A stretch of DNA of 64,000 nucleotides from Ancylostoma caninum (lineage: Eukaryota > Nematoda > Chromadorea > Rhabditida > Ancylostomatidae). Both the position numbers and the translations under genes were made by a program. The stretch spans positions 8,369,001-8,433,000 of the forward strand of contig JBAJFG010000019.1 in assembly GCA_037903475.1 (NCBI GenBank). The letters are read 5' to 3'. This document shows, in pieces, positions 42,821 through 55,700 of the stretch. The notes beneath the pieces are model-generated. The model saw only the letters and a program-made list of their open reading frames with translations, searched no databases and had not been told where the DNA came from. How positions within the stretch are numbered: the stretch's first letter is position 1; every line of letters begins with the position of its first letter.

Positions 42821-45451
42821 ATGAATTCATTGTCCCAGGATCTTCAATGGTAGCGGTACCTACACAAGTGGAACAGTTGAGAGAATCAAAGAACGGCATC
42901 AAGTTGCTGGATAGAGCGGGAGACGCGTGCGGTATTGGTGTCAGAATAGGCGGGGCTCGCATGGAACAGGCAGCTTTTGTCGCGGACAGATGGTTGTTTT
43001 CGAAGCGATCGTTGTTTAAAATGTTCAAATCTTCACATGGGGAATCTTTGTAGATGGCCATGAATTTTGTGGGAAATTTAAGGCTGTGAAGTTCTGCAAT
43101 TAATTGCTAGCGTTTATTCTAACAAATGGCGCTAGGACTTTTATGCAGAAAATTATGAATCTTACAGATGCGAGAACTCATCCAGAAAAATATGACTAAT
43201 AAAAAACCGCATAAGACAGCTGAAAATCACGTGAAGAGTTCAAGATTCCTCTATAGGTTCGGAAAAGCGCCGAATGTCAGGAAAATGAATGTGCTGGCCT
43301 GGCGAGACCTTTGAGGAGCCTAGGAAGTGCCTGACCTAATCAATAGCTCTGAGGTGAGAGCCTACACCTGGGCGAAAGTGCTTCAGATGTCATTCAGCTG
43401 CGTGCCTTTTCTACCCCAGAGTAGGCGTGTCTCCGTTTCTCTGTCGCCTCACTGTCTCGCCCACTCTCTCGCCACCTGCCATCTCCCGCAAAGATTTCCA
43501 TTTCACCGTTTGCTTGCATATTTCTTGGACAAGCGTCGCGGGAACAAGGAATTAGCGGCCACTGCACGCGAGATAGTGTAAAGATCAAAGAGGTCGCAAA
43601 GAGGACGAGGTAATCAGAGGGCCTAGATGAGTAGGCGAGTAGATAAGGCTAGCTATAATCGTGGTAATCGCCTAACTAATATCGCAGCCACTGATATGGA
43701 AAAGTTTTTCCTGGACATATCCTCAAGGCCAGAGTCTGGGAATACTTATGCTTTGCGAGCCAACTGTAGGGAAAAGAACGAAGAGCGAGTGGGAAGGAAT
43801 TTCCGGCCTCATCACCTTCGGCAGGCTGGAAGAGAAAAAAATGCATCATCATCAACGGTGAGCCAAAAGTTGCAAAAAAGGCGTTTCTCAGCATAACTGC
43901 TTGTTAAAACCGGAGGTACACCTTTATTAGTGACAAAGTATTACAGCAGGACCGTTACATGGGGCGAGATTTCTGACTTTTCCGTAAGACGCTAATTTAT
44001 CCTCAGAGTCAGGAAAAACTATTCTCTCATGTGAAAGAAAATGTGCATTGTGTCTGAGAATTTCATCACAACAAGTGAAAGGAGGGAAGATGAAGGAGAA
44101 GTAAGAAAAGCAAGTTCTGCTCAGGAAATCGTCCACTCTTGATTGGAAAGATGACCAGAAATCATTCTGGGAAAAGGATGGAATTCCGCTACTGGGTGCG
44201 CTTCAGGTAGGGTGTCAGGAGATCCCTCCGGCAGTATCTATCCCAGAGGGAAACTTTCAGCTTTAGAGTCAAGAAAATGGGAGGTTTGAAATTCATGTGG
44301 GAATTGACACGCTAACGACCAAGTGCTGAACAAAATATTACGTAGACGCCTTGCCAAGGCCATATCTGTGTTGTTGCCGTGGTTGCTGGTCAGTTCGGGT
44401 AAGGTCATAGACTGATGCCAGAATGATTAGGGCTGTGGAAAATAATTTTTTTACATCAATTTTGAGCAACGCAACGTAACTTCATAACAGATTTTTGTGG
44501 AACCGCACATAGAAATCATTTTACAACTCACATTCAACTCCATAAAAACTGGCAATTGAAGTGTTTTAAGGCGAAACAACCAACTAACTGAAGAAAGCAT
44601 GGATTGGGTTGCACCGCCTTTTAGCAAATGAAGGTTCAAGAATCAGGACTACGAGCAGGTTAGGTTCAATAGATCCGGTTAGTTTTAACAAGTCTGATTT
44701 AATGACCCGGAAAGTAACTACCAAACTCGCCCTGGGTGAGACGCTGTCCATTGTCATACCAGGGACTAGCATAAAGTCATAAATTCACTATTCAGATTTA
44801 AAATCTAATCAAAATGTCAATAACCTGTAAAATAACGAATCAACCCAAACGATTCATGGAAAACATGGTAGACGATTGGAAAAATAACTATGTACTGTTT
44901 TTTTTTTTGCTTGGAAGGATTTAGCTGAACAAAGTTTAATGAATGTTGAATATGGATTCGGTATTGAGGCTTTATCCTCTTCACAAGACGTGCAGATGCC
45001 ATGACGATGCAAAGAGTGGAAACTCATTATCCTCGCCTGATAGAGAATGAAATAGGCTTTTTCCCACCGCAATGTCTTTTCTCCGGTCAAGTCGCATAAG
45101 TTCAAAGAACGTCCTCTAAAATTATTCGTGTGACGCTCGATGAGTAAAAAAGTGAAAAATGAAGTGTTTCTGGGAATTTTAAAAAAATTAGGTGCTTAAG
45201 GGAGTGGTAAACATAGTTCTCGGACTCGAATATAGGTTAGCACATTTTTAATGCAAGTTCATTCACTCATTTGCCATTCTACGCCGTGTGTGCTATAATA
45301 TTCCAGACCACTCTTCTTTCTTTGTATGGTCTTTATGGCCTTTTCTTGGGGCGGTGAAAATTCTGCGTGAAGTCTGGGTTCAGGAAACAGAATGACAAGA
45401 AAAATGAAAAAAAAAACCATTTGGTTCCGGTGTTAAATTTTTAAGATTACC
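42821..45451. other. No gene recognised upstream of the phospho-lyase
   Basis: Several frames of 60-90 codons overlap on both strands (for example 43,627-43,896) but none shows a domain or clean splice flanks. The promoter of the phospho-lyase should lie in the first part; no site could be named. Confidence 0.4.
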
Positions 45452-45643
45452 CTACAACAGCATTACTGAAGGCCGTGCAGGACAGCCGCTGAGCCTCTCT
45501 ACAGTTTCTTGGCAAATTTGTTCAAAATCAGTAGGTGTAAAATCACTTTGCTGCGAGAAATCGCAGCCACAACATCTTGTGTGTGTACGCAAAATAAAAA
45601 GATCGGTTTTTTGGCCTAATAATCTACGAACTCTCATCGACAC
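45452..45643 (-). CDS. Small open frame overlapping the preceding stop (ATGA)
   Basis: 61-63 codons containing RTHTRCCGCDFSQQ and DFTPTDFEQICQETVERLSG, ending PSVMLL before the stop. An internal ATG (45,635-45,637) overlaps the TGA (45,634-45,636) of the cysteine-rich frame just upstream. It could be an alternative last exon of that gene reached by a further intron, or a chance frame. No family was recognised. Confidence 0.25.
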   Translation of the reverse strand: MSMRVRRLLGQKTDLFILRTHTRCCGCDFSQQSDFTPTDFEQICQETVERLSGCPARPSVMLL

Positions 45644-46175
45644 TCGAACAAATCATAAACCTGCTCTAATATGTCAACCACATTTGTCAATAGATCTTCC
45701 AGAAAGAACCTGTTTACAAAGTTCTTTCCTTGGAATTCTGTACGTCTACAGCCCGGGGACGTCACAGGCGCCGCGGAAATCAAGTTGATCTGTCGCGGAA
45801 AAAGCATCGAATCGCGTCGCGATCGCATATGTAATCCACGTGAATCGCAGCGTCGGCTGCTGGGGAATTCAGAGCAGCGCTCAGGTGTAATGTCACATTT
45901 CAAATCGGTCATATGGTTGTGTCGCTTTACGATGCCTAGTCAAACCTCTGGCGGTCCGGTAGAGTTCTCTGTTAAATTGCGATCAGGTGAACAGAAGCCG
46001 CAGAGATCGCTGGGTCACTGCGTTTACCTAAGAATTGTTGTTTATGGGTTAATTGTGTGCACGATTCACACAGCAGTGCCACTTCGTCCGGCTGCTGTAG
46101 TGGCGCGCTGCCATACCATTTATAGCGCTTGTCCATGAAAAAGACAATTTTGGCGACGCACTGCACTAAACACGC
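45634..46175 (-). CDS. Unknown cysteine-rich protein, last two exons
   Basis: Exon 46028-46175 begins after TTTTCAG and ends at G|GTAAAC in phase 1. Exon 45634-45935 begins after TTTGACTAG with two bases, which restores phase; the intron is 92 bases. The joined reading contains QCVAKIVFFMDKRYKWYG, DEVALLCESCTQLTHKQQFL, GIVKRHNHMTDLKCDITPER, CSEFPSSRRCDSRGLHM, FPRQINLISAAPVTSPGC and ends DILEQVYDLFECR. CxxC followed by histidines resembles a small zinc-binding fold such as a B-box, but this is only a resemblance. Phase agreement, GC content above the flanks and the lack of stops argue for coding; the upstream exons and start were not found. A 155-codon plus frame (45,671-46,138) competes on the other strand. 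I do not recognise the protein. Confidence 0.4.
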
Positions 46176-49100
46176 CTGAAAATGCTCATATCGCAACGAT
46201 TTCTATAAACAGCATAAGCGAAAATAGAAAACATGATACTGTTAAAGATTACCAACACGTCATTGTGTCAATCTCCGAGCAAAGCAAGGTCTTTACTAGG
46301 GAACCTCTCAGCGTGGCTAAGTACAGGGTTACAACAACATCTTTGGCCAAATGTTTCTGCGACATTTCTTGGGCTAATTTGGGAGATTCTATGACTTTCC
46401 AGGATATTCCGTGATTCCTTGAAGCTAAAACGGTTATTCGGAATCCAGCAGTGGTTTCTCAAAGCGTATGGATTTTGCATACCCAAAGGAATATTGACTC
46501 ACCCCTTTGCTCTATGTGCTTGATCAAAGAGTTTGTTGGTGTCCTATAGTTTATCATTGATAACTTAGTATACCACACTTTGTAGAAAAAAACACACCCA
46601 TAACACACAAATACCCGATTTTGAGTAAATAGTAAGTTCTTATGGCCAAACAAGAGCGAGCAATTGAGCACTGTGGAAAACGAAAGAAATATGACGCTTT
46701 CCCTCCTTGGAATACTCAAACATTTGGATTAAGTCCTGCTTTATAAGTAGGGTAATTGAATTATTAGGTGGAATTATTCGATTTTTATTCGACCCTTCGT
46801 AACACACATACTTCTTACCAGAGGTAGGCCAACACCAAAAACAAAAGGACATAAGCAATTCCATAGTAAGGAACACTGAAAAGGATTAGATTCCATTCGA
46901 ATTTATTAGGCTCCTGAAAATTTCATGCTAGTTAGCGTTGAAAAGTTGAGGGTAATGATAACTTTGGTTTCCTATGGAAAAGCAACGCATCGGGCCGACT
47001 TTTCTAAAGTCAGCCTCACAAAACGTTAGTGATGTAAAAGAGGAGTGTCCCTAAGGGTCCCCATGAGAGATTCACCGCTCAGTTGACGCTCGTACTTGTT
47101 CCTAGAATCTCAGGAACAGGTCGGAGCATTGTATGTATAAAAAAAGATGTCATGGCGTGTTTTAAACTTTATTTTTAAAATTTTTATCTTATTTTCACTC
47201 GTTTCATTTCCCTTCATAGACATATCCTACAATATGTTGATTTAGCTCTCCAGACACAAATCAATTATTCTGCAGTTACCCTGCCTTACAAGTAGTAAGA
47301 TACATAGACGATAACTAGGGGAATGGTTGGCAATAAATTGCATAATAAAAGAATGTTCTTGGCAGGAAATGTGGAAAAGTTAGGCAAGATAAAGCTCTTG
47401 AGTGATCCTCGAAGGTGCTAAAGGGAGCCTCGAAGAACTCTTATTCCATCAAAAATTTCATGTGAAAAAAAACCTAACTTTACTTACTCATTTGCTATGC
47501 CGCAAGGGTATATTAATTTTTTAAAAAAAGCAAAAACATATTTATAGCACTTTAGGAAATTTTTTGTGCTATATTGCTAACTCCCCCTGAGTAGAAGAAC
47601 ACCAGTGAAAAACAATGTGATAACTTAACCAACTCTAAAAGTGCAAATTTTCTCCGGCTTATGATGTTTTCCGGATGGCCTGCAACCAAAAATACTACTT
47701 CAACTTTGAAAAATTCATACTAGAATTTATGCGTTCTCGACAGACACTGTGGCATGGGAAAACTAGTCACGCTACCAAGATTATCACTGAAACGGCACCA
47801 GTATAGGCTAGTCAGCTTATCACACAATCGCAAAATGGAGTAAAACGCTGCTGACAAATTCCCATCGGGCAAGTTCTTCGTCAGCAAGTGAGGTCATAGA
47901 TTTCGAGACGTAGGTATGGAATCTATGCTCTCTGTCGGCCCTAGAAATGCGGAAAAGAACTCAAGAGGTATCACTCTCAGTCTACGTGACTCGGATCGCA
48001 AAACGTGCGCCGCTCGGCGCGAGCTTTTGCCCTCTCGGAACAGAGACACCGGTCAAAGTTCGCGACAACTCGTCACCGCTCAGCATGAGGTGTCGTGTAG
48101 CAGCAGCTTTATCTCCACGAACTTTGACTTGTTTCTTATCTCAGTCTGTGGCGAACTGACCGATGCACAGTGGAACGGAACTACTGTCCCGGACAAAGTT
48201 CATCACAAACGTGATGGAGGAACTTCTTCGGGAAATGTCCAGGAATGTCGCGGCGTCTCGAAGGGATCTCTATTTTGCTAGGGGGAAAAGGAGACAACCA
48301 GGTCACGGCCAACTCGATACCAGAGGCTGTTAATCTTTAAAAGTCGGCTACGTATCTTTTGATAGACAGAATGGGGAAGAAGGTTATAATGACCTCTTTA
48401 TTCGACTGCACTGATGAATAGGATAACGATTGGAAAAAGAATAAAGGAGCAATAATGCCTTAGCTCTACTATTACTAATACATATTTGCAAGGCAAATAA
48501 GGCGCTCGAATTAAGGTCGCACCTAACATATGCGTGCAGGAGGAAAGTCACGATGGTATGTACCTTTAGTTCTTCCATTTTAGGTTATTTGTGGATTAAC
48601 CGGAATAGCAGAGAAATCTTTATGCAGTAGGAAAACCCAGAGCATCACTATCTTCTTCTCCGAAACCACGGAATCGGCTCACTAGCAGTTTTCTAATGAC
48701 TGAAGATCCCTGAGAACTATAGTTGAGACCCAAAAACGTATCAGACATATTCGAGTCCGAATACTCGATTTCAGTTAAAACAATAATTAAATTATCGACC
48801 AAGAGGGAAAGATATAGCCTTGCAGAAAAGAATAGGAGGGCTATGGTGCTTTCTCATTTGCGAACGTTCAAATATTAGGTTGAGGAGAAAGTAATGGAAA
48901 AAACGGCATCCAAGTCAGATTTTCAACTGTAACTTTTGAGAGGGTTTTTGCCAGTGAATTAAGTATACACCTTTCAAATCTATAACATTACTCCAACGCA
49001 TGTATAGAACGCTGTTTCTCTCTTGTCAGAATTGCGCAGGCTGCGGCTGGTCATAAAAAGGGGCTCCCGCTCAAAAATGGTCAAAATCAAAGAGGTCTTT

Positions 49101-50340
49101 TTCTCCTAAGAAGAAACTAAGGGGTAGGATAAGATAGCGATCAGAATCTGACAAGGCAGGAGAGTAGGAATAATAAGTTATCGGGGTGCAGGACAAGCTC
49201 GTTAGCTTGGGAGAGGAAAAATGTGGGAAAATTGGCATGTAAAATGAGTGGCGTAGAGCTGGGTTTTTCGTTTTTATCGTTTTTCTTTAATGGTTGCTCT
49301 CCGTTTTCAGACTTAGCGCATCCATACGGTGTCTATCCTACTCTGTGGGAGCAATTCGAATCACAGCAACCACTTCGCGTTCTTACGTGCGAGCGTCCTA
49401 AGCGTGGCTCCTCAAAAAGGCCCATATCTCGAGATTTAAAGTAAGTGAAGCGGCCACGTACTGTGAAATATTTGGCCATTCTCTCCTTGATTGCGCTGCT
49501 GTTGTTAATGACCCCAGTGCTTGCCAAGGTGCTGCAGGGCAGCTCATAATAGAGGTTGGGATAAAAGCACCCTTCCGGAATTGAAGGCGCAACTGCAGCA
49601 GCAAGCACTCCCTGGTCCTTCAGTAGCCAAAGGATGATACTTTCAGTAATCTACTACTATGTCAGCAACCAATGCCTGATCGAATCATCAGCAGTAAGGA
49701 ATTCGAAAGTTTCGAAAAAAATTGTTCCATTTCTTTCTCCTCAACCTAAGTAATATTTAAATCAGCTCCTTAACTGTGGATCAAATCGAGTCCGTCGTAA
49801 CCGTAAAAAATTAAATGTATTGACTTTCAATAGAACCACAGGGGATCTGCTTAGAAAACTGAGGTACACAAATCTGCAAAAGTACTGCTGCAAATACATA
49901 TGTATAAGTCAATAACGTATATCCCAGAAATTTCTCGTACACCACAGATCGATGAAAAAAAAGCTCTAAATCGAAGGAAATTCAAGATCAAGAATTGAAG
50001 AGTGTAAGTGCACAAACTTCTAATTTTTAGAAGATTTGAGAAGATTTCACCATGTATTTTTTGTTATAATCTAGTCTAGTCGATCATTTCTACGTACATA
50101 TCACCTATAAACGTCTGTACTCCAAACAGCTTGTAAGTAACTGTAAGTAATGTACTTTTGCTGCTGCGATAGATTAATAGCGAGCCATCAAAATCTCTTA
50201 TTTGTGCACATTTTTCTCTCATTTCCAGCAATTCCGCAAACAATTGTTCAGTAGTATCTGCAGAGATTCTACCACTCAACTGGAGACTTCTTGCAAATGT
50301 GCACAAGTTCAAGGTCTGCAATAGATCGTCTCGCACGGTG
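46176..50340. other. No gene confidently recognised
   Basis: Small frames only. A minus segment, 46,819-46,875, reads VPYYGIAYVLLFLVLAYLW between a TTTTCAG acceptor and GTAAGA donor and could be a membrane-segment exon, but its phase does not fit the next downstream candidate exon. Confidence 0.35.
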
Positions 50341-50356
50341 TTAACTGTTTACCGTA

Positions 50357-50734
50357 TTGCAGATGCATGTACGTAGTAATGAGTGTTGGCGGTCACGTTT
50401 TCTCGTTAGCACCAACACATTCCATATCATGCATTCTTTGACGGCGCTAACGCTATCCACTTCCTGTTTGCAGCCGAACGCTGCTGACAGTAAACAACGG
50501 TGCTTGCACCGAAACGTATACTGTTCAGCGCCACGGGTGCAGCTGTACGCAAGGTGTTTGGACGATGGCATGGGAGAGCAGGTGATTTTCAGGACTGAGG
50601 TTCAAGAAACTTTAATCAAGGAAACCAACGATGGTTACTTGTTCTATGGTCCTAATAAGAGTGCGCACTGTTACGAGAGGCAATCTGTGGAATTTGGTTC
50701 GTTCACCGGGTCTCGCTTTGTTAGGCGTTCGTGA
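50357..50734 (+). CDS. Unassigned 125-codon open frame
   Basis: From an internal acceptor-like TTTGCAG at about 50,467-50,473 the frame reads NAADSKQRCLHRNVYCSAPR, VQLYARCLDDGMGEQVIFRT, EVQETLIKETNDGYLFYGPN and KSAHCYERQSVEFGSFTG, hydrophilic with spaced cysteines like a secreted protein. Its 3' end runs into a TAGGATTC-family repeat arm (about 50,705-50,745), where the stop lies. The opposite strand is also open (50,341-50,571 and 50,076-50,336), so the coding strand is not settled and both could be repeat-derived. Confidence 0.25.
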   Translation: MQMHVRSNECWRSRFLVSTNTFHIMHSLTALTLSTSCLQPNAADSKQRCLHRNVYCSAPRVQLYARCLDDGMGEQVIFRTEVQETLIKETNDGYLFYGPNKSAHCYERQSVEFGSFTGSRFVRRS

Positions 50735-51616
50735 ATCCTAGCTCAGCTCATTCAAGCCAATTGAACAGTGCTGCAGTACTGCTCAGAATTACAATAGTAG
50801 CCCCATCGATTCTTCTTGTTTGCGCCTTTTTTGACGGATAGTTCATATGTAAATATCACATTATGGCCTCACCTACATGTATGACCTCTTAAGTCATGCA
50901 TTTACAATGATCATCGATGGAATAGTGTTTTGCGCAAACATGGAAAGCACGCTGCGCAACCGCGCCGCTCGCGAGGGAATCGTTGCCGTGATAGCAAACC
51001 TGGGAGTTTTTTGATTGTTATTTAGTTTTCCTGATAGTTGACCTTAAATGAGACAGAAAACTACCTAGAAAACCCTGGTTTGCTAGTACGGGGAGGCCAT
51101 GTAGTGCGCGTCTCGAGTCCACAGAGAACGCACTTCAATCGACGTCCACACTACATATGTATTTGGATACGAAAACAGTGAATTACCTCATTTACTCCAT
51201 TTTTTGGCGAAAGGGTCTCGCACCCCATTCTTGGACTACTGACATTATCCATGGAATTCATCCACGCGTTCGTAAGAATAAGGATTGAAGGTGGGGAACC
51301 AACATTTCAACACTAAACTTTGTGTTTGATTTCCGTATAAGGTAGTGCACGAAACGGAAATCAGACATAATAGTTTACTTTGTTTATTTATTATTATTAT
51401 TTTGTCTGTATGTTTAATTTATTTGTAGAAGAGGACATGGTTGGTTACGGTCCAGAAGAGTACAGGGAATACTCGAAGATTTCATTGGTACCGACATAAA
51501 ACCACCCCCGTTCCTCTGCGTTCAATCCATTGGAATATTGACCTCGTCTAGTCTATTTAAGCGGTAATCTACTCACTAACTCAAGAGTTGGTCGCAGAGG
51601 CTCCACTTCGGAGCGT

Positions 51617-51848
51617 CTTATAGTAGACGCGTGTGTTCGACGAGCGCGCCTGTATGGTGAGGGATAAGCCCAGTCGCAGCCTTACGCAGGTCAGACGCAG
51701 ACGACACGCACGCGTTTGGGGCCTCGCGGCGGACGCGCATTTCCGTTCACGGTGTGTATGCCGCGTTGTCCGCATAGAGAATGCTTTTCAAAAAGATGAG
51801 TGCGTCTGACGCTCGACTAACAAAAACACCTAGCATAAGTTACCCATT
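51617..51848. mobile_element. CpG-rich MITE-like element (family 1), decayed ends
   Basis: The interior matches the 20,636 copy: GCAGCCTTACGCAGGTCAGA, GGCCTCGCGGCGGACGCGC and GTGTGTATGCCGCGTTGTC, with GAGTGCGTCTGACGCTCGAC near the right end. The outer inverted repeats are worn. Confidence 0.65.
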
Positions 51849-53365
51849 TGTTTCATGACAGGTAATTATTTACCCATGGATCTATAGCTTTCGGCAACAA
51901 CGGTAAATCTTCCTGAAAATATCAGTGGCGTCGAATAATTTAAGTAGTCAACCAAGATTGTCACAGTTTTTCATCTAGGCTAATGTTTTGGCGTCATCGC
52001 CTTTGTCATGGCCTGGAAAATCAAAACTAAACTTAATATATCCTCGCGAACGCTCAATCAGTTCACAGGCTATAATTCAACAGGATAATAAACGAGAAGA
52101 GTAAGAAAAAAGAAGACCCGCTACTGCTCACCCAGCCGTGCAGCCGCGATGTAAGTGTACCAGTGTGCAGCTAGTAGTAAGTGAGACGCCCCCGTCTGAC
52201 CCAGCAGATGAAAACCAGCAAAGGTGCCAAGATTCGAAGAAGCTCGAACTTCATATTTTCCGCGAATACATATTCATGAATGTGAGCACAACTTGCTCCA
52301 AATGACCCATTTCGGCAGACTTTTTTCAGGCTCAGAAAAATCCATAAATGCCCTGTCGATTCTTGATTCTTTATGCTCTGTCGATTTTTTAATTTATCCC
52401 TAGCTGACCCTTGTGCGGAGAACCAATGGGCATACCTTTTCCCTCCGTGAGCAGCACGTACGCTGGTTTGAACAAAGGCGGCTGAAAACGCATTATTTTG
52501 TCCGTGCTATTCATCCGTGGAGAAGATAAGATAAGCTATCATCAATGCGCGGAATGGAAACAATGACAAACAGAATTCAAGTGCAAAATGTACCTGTGTT
52601 GAGGCTGAGCATTGTGCAGCATGGACTCTGACATCGATTGCGCTGAGTTTTTTATACGTTAGCGTCCTAGTTCGCTCGTGAAGCCGTTTAGTCACGCAAC
52701 AACTTGATAACTCTAGAAAAAACCAGTTCACTGGTCCATGTGAGGATCTTCACAGTTATAAATGAATTAAACTAAATTTAAATTAAATTGGTCACAATTG
52801 CCCGTAGGTGTTACTGCTTCATCCAGAACAATGCTCACAGAGTCAAATTAAATTCGAAACAAATGACAAGTGTGACAGCACAGAGGACTCGGAAGTTCTA
52901 CATATGGAGAAGCAATAAACCATTGCGAATAAGCACAATAGCTGCCATGGCAATGCCATGCGTGACCTTATCTTAGCCCTTTCGAAGAAAAACATTTTTT
53001 AGTGTTTTGACGTTGTCAGGATTATCGCAGGCCTGCTAACCGAAAGCATCTCGTGCCCAAAGTCGTGAACGAAGAGCGTGCAGAGCTGCCTTTGCTGCTT
53101 GCCTGGCAAACATACCTCAGAATTGACCCAAAATTAGCAACAATTTAGTCAATAGATAAAAGCATGGGAAAAGCTGGTCTCTCTTCTCCTCGGTAAGTCA
53201 AATAGGGTACAAGGGCTTGGTTCTGCCCCTTTTAAGTATCTCTATACAAAAGTAATGGGAACTCAAGTAACTACATAGTACTATACAGTAACGAGCGGAA
53301 AGATTGCAATGCTTGCTTTTTCTGGCCAGAATTTCTCTCCAGATGGACTTTAAAAATTCAAGATC

Positions 53366-53367
<2 letters not shown>

Positions 53368-53395
<28 letters not shown>
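53368..53395. repeat. GA dinucleotide microsatellite
   Basis: About fourteen GA units after CTC. Confidence 0.95.
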
Positions 53396-53400
<5 letters not shown>

Positions 53401-54754
53401 AGAGATAGGGGGCTGACAGGCTAGACATTCACGAGAGATAGAAACGAGCTGGAACCTCCTCATTTTGTTTGCTGCTTTTTTAATAGGAATCTATTCACAA
53501 GGCTCCAAATCTAAAAAAAAATCCACAACTTTTCTCGAAAGGGTGCCTGTTGGTGAAAACCAAGCACGAGTCAGATTCCACAATAGGTTCAACTCATTCC
53601 GACTAGAAAATGTGTGTGAGCTTGTTTGAAGCCAGTCTACCAGGGCGGTAGGTGATTGCTTCCGTCACTCTAGCTAACCCTGTCAACCCTCTTTAGAAAG
53701 CAGCATTGCTGCTGACAATAGCTTGAGTTCGGCTAAAGATGTTCATTTGTAATACTGACAATCGCTCTGTCGAAAGTTCAAATATGCCAGTGCAGCCAAG
53801 AAGACAAAGATTTGAAAATCTCTCGCTTGAGGAGGAGTTGAGAAGGAATCTATAATAGATATTTTGTGGAAATTCGACCTCTCCAGAAATTGTGAAATAT
53901 TGCTAGGTACATGTATTTACAAACTACAACACATATCCAAACTTGGGGCTCACCTCATGTTTAAATTATGTGAGAATTTCCTGGCAAATTGCGCTATATG
54001 TATATGTGGCCGCCAGTGTAATACGTGTGAGGATAGCGGCGATTGAAGCAGCACCCACAGAAATTTCCGCTATCTATATTTTGATACAATTGTGGGCCAA
54101 TGGAGTGTAGGGTCAATCTCGCAATAAGAGTACTAGTTGGAATTTGATCAATCAGGAGTTATAAGAGGCAATCCTGGACCCAAACTCAGCAGCCATTAAG
54201 TTATACGAGTTCTCGTGATGGCAGTGATCTCTAAAATCTTCCTTGGAGAGTGCAAAATGGCTACTACAGCTGATTGGGCACTGGTTTCAAGCGAAATTCT
54301 CTTATGTTAACCTTTTAATCACTAATTTCGCCTTGTACTACATTAGTGTGGCCTGATCGCACCTCGGCTAATTCGACTTTTCTCGGCTAATTCGACTGAT
54401 TGTGTTTCTTACGTACCAAATTTAGTTTTTCGTCTCGGTCCCGTTGCGCTCACCATCAGACAACAAACTTGACACAAACTTCTCAGACATTCGAGCTGCA
54501 CTAGTTTCGGTGGACGAAGCCTGTTCCGCCCATCGCCGCGCCCATTCAGCAGAAGTTCAACAGTGTTGAAAATGATGTACAGTGCTGCCAAGTTGAGTGG
54601 CAGTACCGCGCAGTTGCCGCTCACCCAAAAACGGCAAATTTTTTTCCGCACTGCTGCCATTGTATTGCCGGACTTAGATCGATTTCGTAATGATCGAATT
54701 TCGGCGACAGCGCGATTACGCAATTTCAGCGCGGCGCGCCGCGAAACATTTTCG

Positions 54755-55335
54755 AAAATGGTTTTTTTTTCGTTTCTTTTTCGTTTTCTTTCATCTATTT
54801 CGCTTCTTTCTCTTCTTCTATCCCTTTCTTCTTCTTCTATCGCTGGTTTTGTGCGCGCTCAAAATTGTTTTACTGCATTTTAACCACTTCATCGTGCGCA
54901 ACTTCTCTCTCACGACTTTTTTCATTCTTTTTCGTTTCTTCATTTTCATCTTTCCCTTCTCTCATCCTCTCTCTCTTCCTCTTTTCTTGCTAATTGTTTT
55001 AGCGCGCGCGTTCACCTGTTTTTTTGTAATTTTGCCATCCGCTGCGCGCGTTTTTTCTTTTTGTCGCAATTTGAGTATTCCCCCCCATGCGCAACTTCTC
55101 TCTCACAGTTTTTTCTTCAGTCCTTTTTGTTTCCCTACACTTCTTTCGCCTCCCTGTCATCCTTTCTCTCTCCTTTAATCATTCTTCGACTGTTTCAAGC
55201 ACGCGCTCATCTGTTTTATCGCGAATTTCGCTATCCCGCTGCGCAACTTCCCTCTCACGAATTCTTTTTATACTTTTATTGCTGTTTTACTCTGCTTCAC
55301 CCTCACTTTCATTCCTCCTTGCTTCCTTTCCTAGA
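54755..55335. repeat. Long pyrimidine-rich degenerate tandem repeat
   Basis: Nearly 600 bases are strongly T/C biased on plus. GCGCAACTTC(T/C)CTCTCACG recurs at about 54,897, 55,088 and 55,231, and CGCG.TCA(C/T)CTGTTTT at about 55,006 and 55,202, so the block is a tandem array of roughly 150-190-bp units. The long plus frames over it (54,690-55,178; 55,087-55,575) follow from stop-poor composition. Confidence 0.7.
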
Positions 55336-55500
55336 AGTGGGGGAGATGGGCCCACCGCTGTGATAAGGGTGCGCCGGCGCTCAGGATTTGCGGGGGGGGG
55401 GGGAGACCACTGTTGTGATAAGTGTGCGCCAGCGCCCAGAAGTTGGGAAGGGTCCACTGCAGTGATAGGGGTGCGCCGGCGACCAGAAGTGGGGGAAGCC
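55336..55500. repeat. GTGATAAGGGTGCGCCGGCG minisatellite, ~3 units
   Basis: Three units share GTGATA.G.GTGCGCC.GCG followed by CAG and AGAAGT.GG words. This is the same repeat as the larger array at 59,618-60,170. Confidence 0.8.
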
Positions 55501-55700
55501 GCCGAATTTGGCGACTGGCGATCGCCAACATCGGCGGCCGCCGCTAATAGCGACTGCGGCGTCGGTGCCTATTGATTGGTCCCCAACATTGGCGATCCGC
55601 CGCCGCCAATGTTGGCGACTGTGGCTTCGGTGCAAATCGATCGTGAGCTGTCGCCAACACTGGCGGCCGCCGTCGCCGGCAATGGCGACGCAAGGTGCTA
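55501..55700. repeat. GC-rich GGCGACTG.GGC.TCGGTGC tandem block
   Basis: GCGACTGCGGCGTCGGTGCC and GCGACTGTGGCTTCGGTGCA repeat about 66 bases apart, separated by palindromic GCCGCCGCCAATGTTGGCG words. The block adjoins the minisatellite and is much richer in GC than the flanks. Confidence 0.7.

Larger units (their letters stand above)
50760..54400. other. No gene recognised
   Basis: Contains a family 1 MITE (51,617-51,848), a GA microsatellite (53,368-53,395) and a fragment near 51,983 related to the hairpin MITE at 31,324. No coding structure was seen. Confidence 0.45.

Noticed and set aside
47916..48281. 121-codon plus frame
   Set aside because: No domain, no convincing splice flanks, and both strands are open over it.
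54690..55575. Long plus frames of 100-162 codons rich in Phe, Leu and Ser
   Set aside because: The pyrimidine-rich tandem repeat is poor in stop codons, so long frames are expected without coding.
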